From: Mucidula mucida
Taxonomy: Eukaryota > Basidiomycota > Agaricomycetes > Agaricales > Physalacriaceae
Assembly (NCBI GenBank): GCA_015501055.1
Contig: JADNYV010001003.1
Location: forward strand, 1-10,965
Reading direction: 5' to 3'
DNA: 10,965 bases
In this document: in pieces, positions 7,924 through 10,965 of the stretch
How the letters are laid out: each line of letters starts with the position of its first letter
How positions within the stretch are numbered: the stretch's first letter is position 1
Program-made: the position numbers and the translations under genes
Notes under the pieces: generated by a model
Database searches by the model: none
The model's input: the letters and a program-made list of their open reading frames with translations, nothing else
Told to the model about the DNA's origin: nothing

Positions 7924-9474
7924 CTAATTGCCACGCAAAGCGACCGCCGCCTCCACCACCCGCGGCAGACTTGTGCAATGCATGAAATGTCGACAGACAT
8001 TAGATTTCTCGGATCGCATTACCCGCCTGTCACAGTAAGGACAGACATGCTTGGTCTGTCGATCTACGACATCTTTGTAGAATGAGGTCTGTTGAATGAT
8101 TTAGTTCCGTTTTCCCCGTCTGTGACGGTCACCATTCCGTCATTCTTATCAATATGAGTTCCCCCGTGGCGCGCGATTTCGTCCTTTGGCATGCGATGAG
8201 TACAATCAGAACGCCCGGGCAGTAGTACTTCCAAGGGAAACCATTCGAATATATAAAAAGCGGAAGGATGAACGTGGGGATATTTTGGTCCTTCCAATTC
8301 GGCAGTTGGCAGAAACAATCGTTTCCTGTGAAAGTGAAGTGGTTTAGTGAATGAACGCCACATTGACGGAAGACGTACGTTTTGCCATGTGGAGCCGTAA
8401 TTTCAGTAAGAGTGACCAATGGTCCGGCGGTCAAGTCGCTTTCCTTTCCGGAACCTGAACCATTGGACACTTGCAGGCGCTTATACGGCTTGGTAGAACC
8501 TCTGCGAGATGGGTCAGGAAGGACTACAAGCGAGTGGAATATGAATGCTGACTTCGTCGCCTTCCCTGTAGTGCGGATAGGACCGATAGATCCATGTGAT
8601 TGCCTGCATTGTGTTGATTAGGACGATTGCTCTTAGTGTGCAAAGAAATACGGCGTACTCTTTCTGAAGATCAAAGGAACCCTCATCATGGCTGTAACTT
8701 TGGGGCTCAAATCCAGAGTTGAACCATTCAAGCGGTTCATCCAAATCTCCCGTGGCAGCATTGTATTCGAACCCAAGGCTGAGCAACAGAGATTGTTCGA
8801 TAGTTAGGTATATCTTAGCTCCGGGAGCAGGAGGATTGAACGACTGAGTCGCTGCGCGAGGAGGAAGCTGGTACAACGGTCGCTGATACCAGTCCAGAAA
8901 TGGGATACAGGTCTGCTTTTTGGGAGCAGTGTATCCAGCTGCTCCAAAGGGAGCCTTGACGCCGTTCACCGACGTTTGAATTTCCTGAGATGGGATAGCA
9001 TGGTGAGCCTCGGGTGCCGCGTCGTTGAATGTTGCGGCGGTTTCCTCAGAGGTAAGGGCGTATCGGAGACTCGAAGTGGCAGTGAGCGAAGGCAGGGGCT
9101 GGGTATACGGGTCGACTAGCGCGTGCTGTCGCCTTCACCAGGTTTATACAAAGGCACATCGTCGTACAACGCGTCAAAGAGCGAGGACACATGAGTTGTA
9201 GACGTCTGGGCATCGGTCTCACCGACGTTAGAGAGCTCAAGCCCAACGGACGCGTCAAGGCAATCAGAAGAGTCTTCCGGAAAGGCTAGAGTGTCGGTGG
9301 AGGTTAATGCCTCCTTGGGTTCGGCAGCAACAACGACGTCCTCCCCATCGCTAGAGTTCGCCGTCCATCTGCAGGATAATTAGAAGATAGACAAGTAAAA
9401 GGGTAGAATGCAACACACGGCTTATCAAGGAGTTCCTTGCAGAGTTTCCGAAGCCTCTCGAGTTCAGCAGCCAT
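7924..9474 (-). CDS. Putative C2H2/C2HC zinc-finger protein, six exons, frame broken
   Basis: The start at 9474 (CCACCATGG context) follows a CT-rich leader. Proposed exons: 9474–9419, 9368–8652, 8603–8553, 8523–8379, 8325–8133, 8088–7924; introns 1, 2, 4 and 5 are 50, 48, 53 and 44 bases with GT–AG ends. Intron 2 is in frame, so its translation falsely looks like a membrane helix. The N-terminus is a short Leu/Lys/Glu helix; a long acidic Ser/Thr-rich region follows. Near the end come DCTHRMPKDEIARHGGTH and, in the last exon, HVCPYCDRRVMRSEKSNVC followed by RHFMHC, which look like paired zinc fingers (C-x2-C…H-x3-C in the second). The expected first Cys of finger one (KYYCPG, 8221–8219) lies in a neighbouring frame, suggesting a lost base or different splicing. 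A frame break at about 9116–9125 is clear; the third intron (8524–8552) is only 29 bases and lacks a clean donor. If functional, it would bind DNA or RNA in the nucleus. The gene may be a pseudogene. Confidence 0.55.
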
Positions 9475-9477
9475 GGT

Positions 9478-9524
9478 GGTTGATGGAGGATGTCGTGGTG
9501 GAAGGGAAGAGAGTGAGAAACTGA
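9478..9524 (-). promoter_or_regulatory. CT-rich leader upstream of the zinc-finger gene
   Basis: Read on the minus strand, the bases before ATG 9474 are strongly pyrimidine-rich (for example CTCACTCTCTTCCCTTCC), then CATCAACCACCATGG. Pyrimidine tracts just upstream of starts are common in fungal genes and often mark the transcription start. This supports 9474 as the start over the upstream in-frame codons. Confidence 0.4.
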
Positions 9525-9902
9525 ATTTTGTATAAGTCAGGCATTCTGACCTATCAAAACTCCAGTTACCAAATCGGGCGTGCTCACCAGGAGCGATGGT
9601 CCTAGTGAACAATGGGCTGGCCGGTTCAATAGATGACAACAACGGAATGATGTGCACTCTTTGTCCAGCCGGCCTTGCCGAACGCGTCCACAGCAGCGAA
9701 ACACCGTTAATATTTTTCCACTGTGTGCGCCACTTGACTGTCCTTGGGTAATCCAGATATGGGCGAAGGAATGCATGGGAGTATATGCTGCCAGCGTTAA
9801 CGGGGTAAAGGCTTCTGCGAGCACTCTCTATGGGCGTTCCCGAAAATCAAGCTAATCTCTGCGGCAAGGCTCATCTGTGCAATGCGATACTGCTGCCTAA
9901 AA

Positions 9903-9928
9903 CAATTTAAAATTGACCGTCGACGGTC
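9903..9928. promoter_or_regulatory. Two overlapping palindromes upstream of the zinc-finger gene
   Basis: CAATTT-A-AAATTG (9903–9915) shares its last base with the perfect 14-bp palindrome GACCGTCGACGGTC (9915–9928). The latter contains CCG-TCGA-CGG, an everted pair of CGG triplets, an arrangement bound by some fungal Zn2Cys6 proteins. It is about 430–455 bases upstream of the ATG at 9474. A binding site is inferred, not shown. The rest of 9525–10060 contains no credible gene. Confidence 0.35.
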
Positions 9929-10060
9929 TCGAAGATTTTGAACACATACAGTCCTGTCACGGCGTATTATCTCGGCGTGTGGCCGCCATTAATCTTACGA
10001 AAGCCTTGCTTGTAAGTACGACACCTTCATTCTGATACTAGCGGGCATGGACTGCGTGCG

Positions 10061-10380
10061 TTATGCTCGGTATCGGCTCCGCGCAAGCTTTTTGACGACC
10101 TTCCAAGACGTTCTCCGGTATCGTGGTATCAGAATATAGAATAGAGCCTCCTTAATTAAGTGGGCACAGCATAGGATACAGTTCGACTGAGAGCACGGTG
10201 AAGCCTGAGTAAATACACTGTAACACAGAGTTCTAGCGCCGGCGAAAGACTCTGCATCAGGGAGATTACGCGTACTCAAGCCTGGAATTCGGCATATTGC
10301 GTCAAGAGAAGACCAAGCTTGTGCCACTTCTGCCTGGCGTCTGCGTAGATTGGCCAAAGGTCATATCCGTCGCCAGACAT
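10061..10380 (-). other. Weak minus-strand open frames, possibly a small gene
   Basis: An ATG at 10380 opens a 34-residue frame (MSGDGYDLWPIYADARQKWH, then a Leu-rich stretch) ending at TGA 10276–10278. A second, overlapping frame starts at 10357 and runs 98 codons to 10061. The short frame has a protein-like amphipathic pattern; the longer is Cys/Arg-rich and looks less natural. No family is recognised. These may be an exon of something larger, or chance. Confidence 0.15.
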
Positions 10381-10965
10381 CGTACAGTTTGTGAGCTCAA
10401 AGGGGGGGTAGTGCGGCAACTGTTCATTTGCGAGCTCATGCGCTGAATGTAGCCTGGAAGAAAGGATCAGAGGCGGAAGACGACGAAGAGTCAGAGCACC
10501 TGTAGCTCTTTTTTCTGGGACTTGTACGTCTTACTCGTCCGTAGGCGCGCTGGACCGCGCCCGGACGGCGGACGTATTGATTCAAATTTGATGGTGGAAG
10601 GAAACTTGGTGAGTGGCTGTGCATCCTTCCTACTTTCGGTCGGTCCAGATTTCAACTCCTTCGTTCACACTAGTATCGGAACCCGAATAAGCGAGGCGGA
10701 TGCTACCTGCGTTCTCTCATCCGTGCGCCCACTTTGAACGACCAGGAGCGCCAATTAGACGTCCTTCGTCGGATCGCTCAATGAACTCTTCATTCACACC
10801 CCTCATTTACATCATCCCCTATACCTCTGTCAGGGAAAGTCAATCGTGGATAGATAACAGTAAGTCAGATCGTATAGTAAACAGGTATAATGAGGGTCGA
10901 GCAGGTCCTGCTGTGGTCAGGAAGCCGTATAATCGCACTTAACGATAAGTGACATAATTGAACGA
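10381..10965. other. No confident gene; one Ser-rich minus ORF
   Basis: This stretch has only short frames. The best is on the minus strand, 10624–10436, whose later part (YGRVRRTSPRKKSYRCSDSS and a Ser run) is basic then Ser-rich and could be the C-terminus of a protein whose start lies further right. No splice joins or motifs support it. The last 200 bases are AT-richer with stops in all frames. Confidence 0.2.

Noticed and set aside
7736..7978. Minus-strand ORF with a glycine run.
   Set aside because: The glycine run comes from a GC-rich stretch that, in another frame, is the supported last exon of the zinc-finger gene.
8604..8651. Hydrophobic stretch that looks like a membrane helix in the zinc-finger gene.
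   Set aside because: It coincides exactly with a 48-base GT–AG intron containing a CTAAT branch-like site; in-frame introns often translate this way.

Overview
The window looks like nuclear DNA of a filamentous basidiomycete, most likely an agaricomycete. Reasons: genes split by many GT–AG introns of about 45–60 bases, a cytochrome P450 with 13 short exons, pieces resembling the expanded F-box/leucine-rich protein families of mushrooms, and short non-autonomous DNA transposons between genes. No bacterial operon, rRNA, tRNA or CRISPR signal was seen. All reading was by eye, without alignments or searches.

Layout. 1–1480: one intact intronless gene on the plus strand (288–1292), with a TATA box and a perfect GCCGCCATG start context; function not recognised. 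1644–3114, minus: remains of an F-box/LRR-like gene, broken by frame changes and by a 244-bp terminal-inverted-repeat element sitting in a duplicated TA (2791–3038). 3128–4121: a second element of about 990 bp whose ends are imperfect inverted repeats of about 170–185 bases, with no recognisable transposase. 4264–4821, minus: a possible two-exon gene of unknown function. 5066–7346, minus: a cytochrome P450 gene recoverable in 13 exons, but carrying premature stops, several one- or two-base frame changes and a lost splice acceptor, so annotated as a pseudogene. 7924–9474, minus: a six-exon gene ending in what look like two Cys/His zinc fingers, also with at least one frame break. 9475–10965: upstream sequence of that gene, a pair of overlapping palindromes, and only weak ORFs.

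How the parts relate. The P450 and the zinc-finger gene lie in the same direction 577 bases apart. A regulator beside an oxidase is common in fungal metabolic clusters, but nothing else here supports a pathway. CGG triplets in palindromic arrangement occur just upstream of the P450 start and upstream of the zinc-finger gene. The strongest observations are the transposon insertion whose removal restores a reading frame, the long inverted-repeat element, and small indels shared by all three recognisable minus-strand genes. The indels mean either real decay of this segment or an unpolished assembly; the intact first gene and the mutated splice site favour decay, but this cannot be settled from the window alone.
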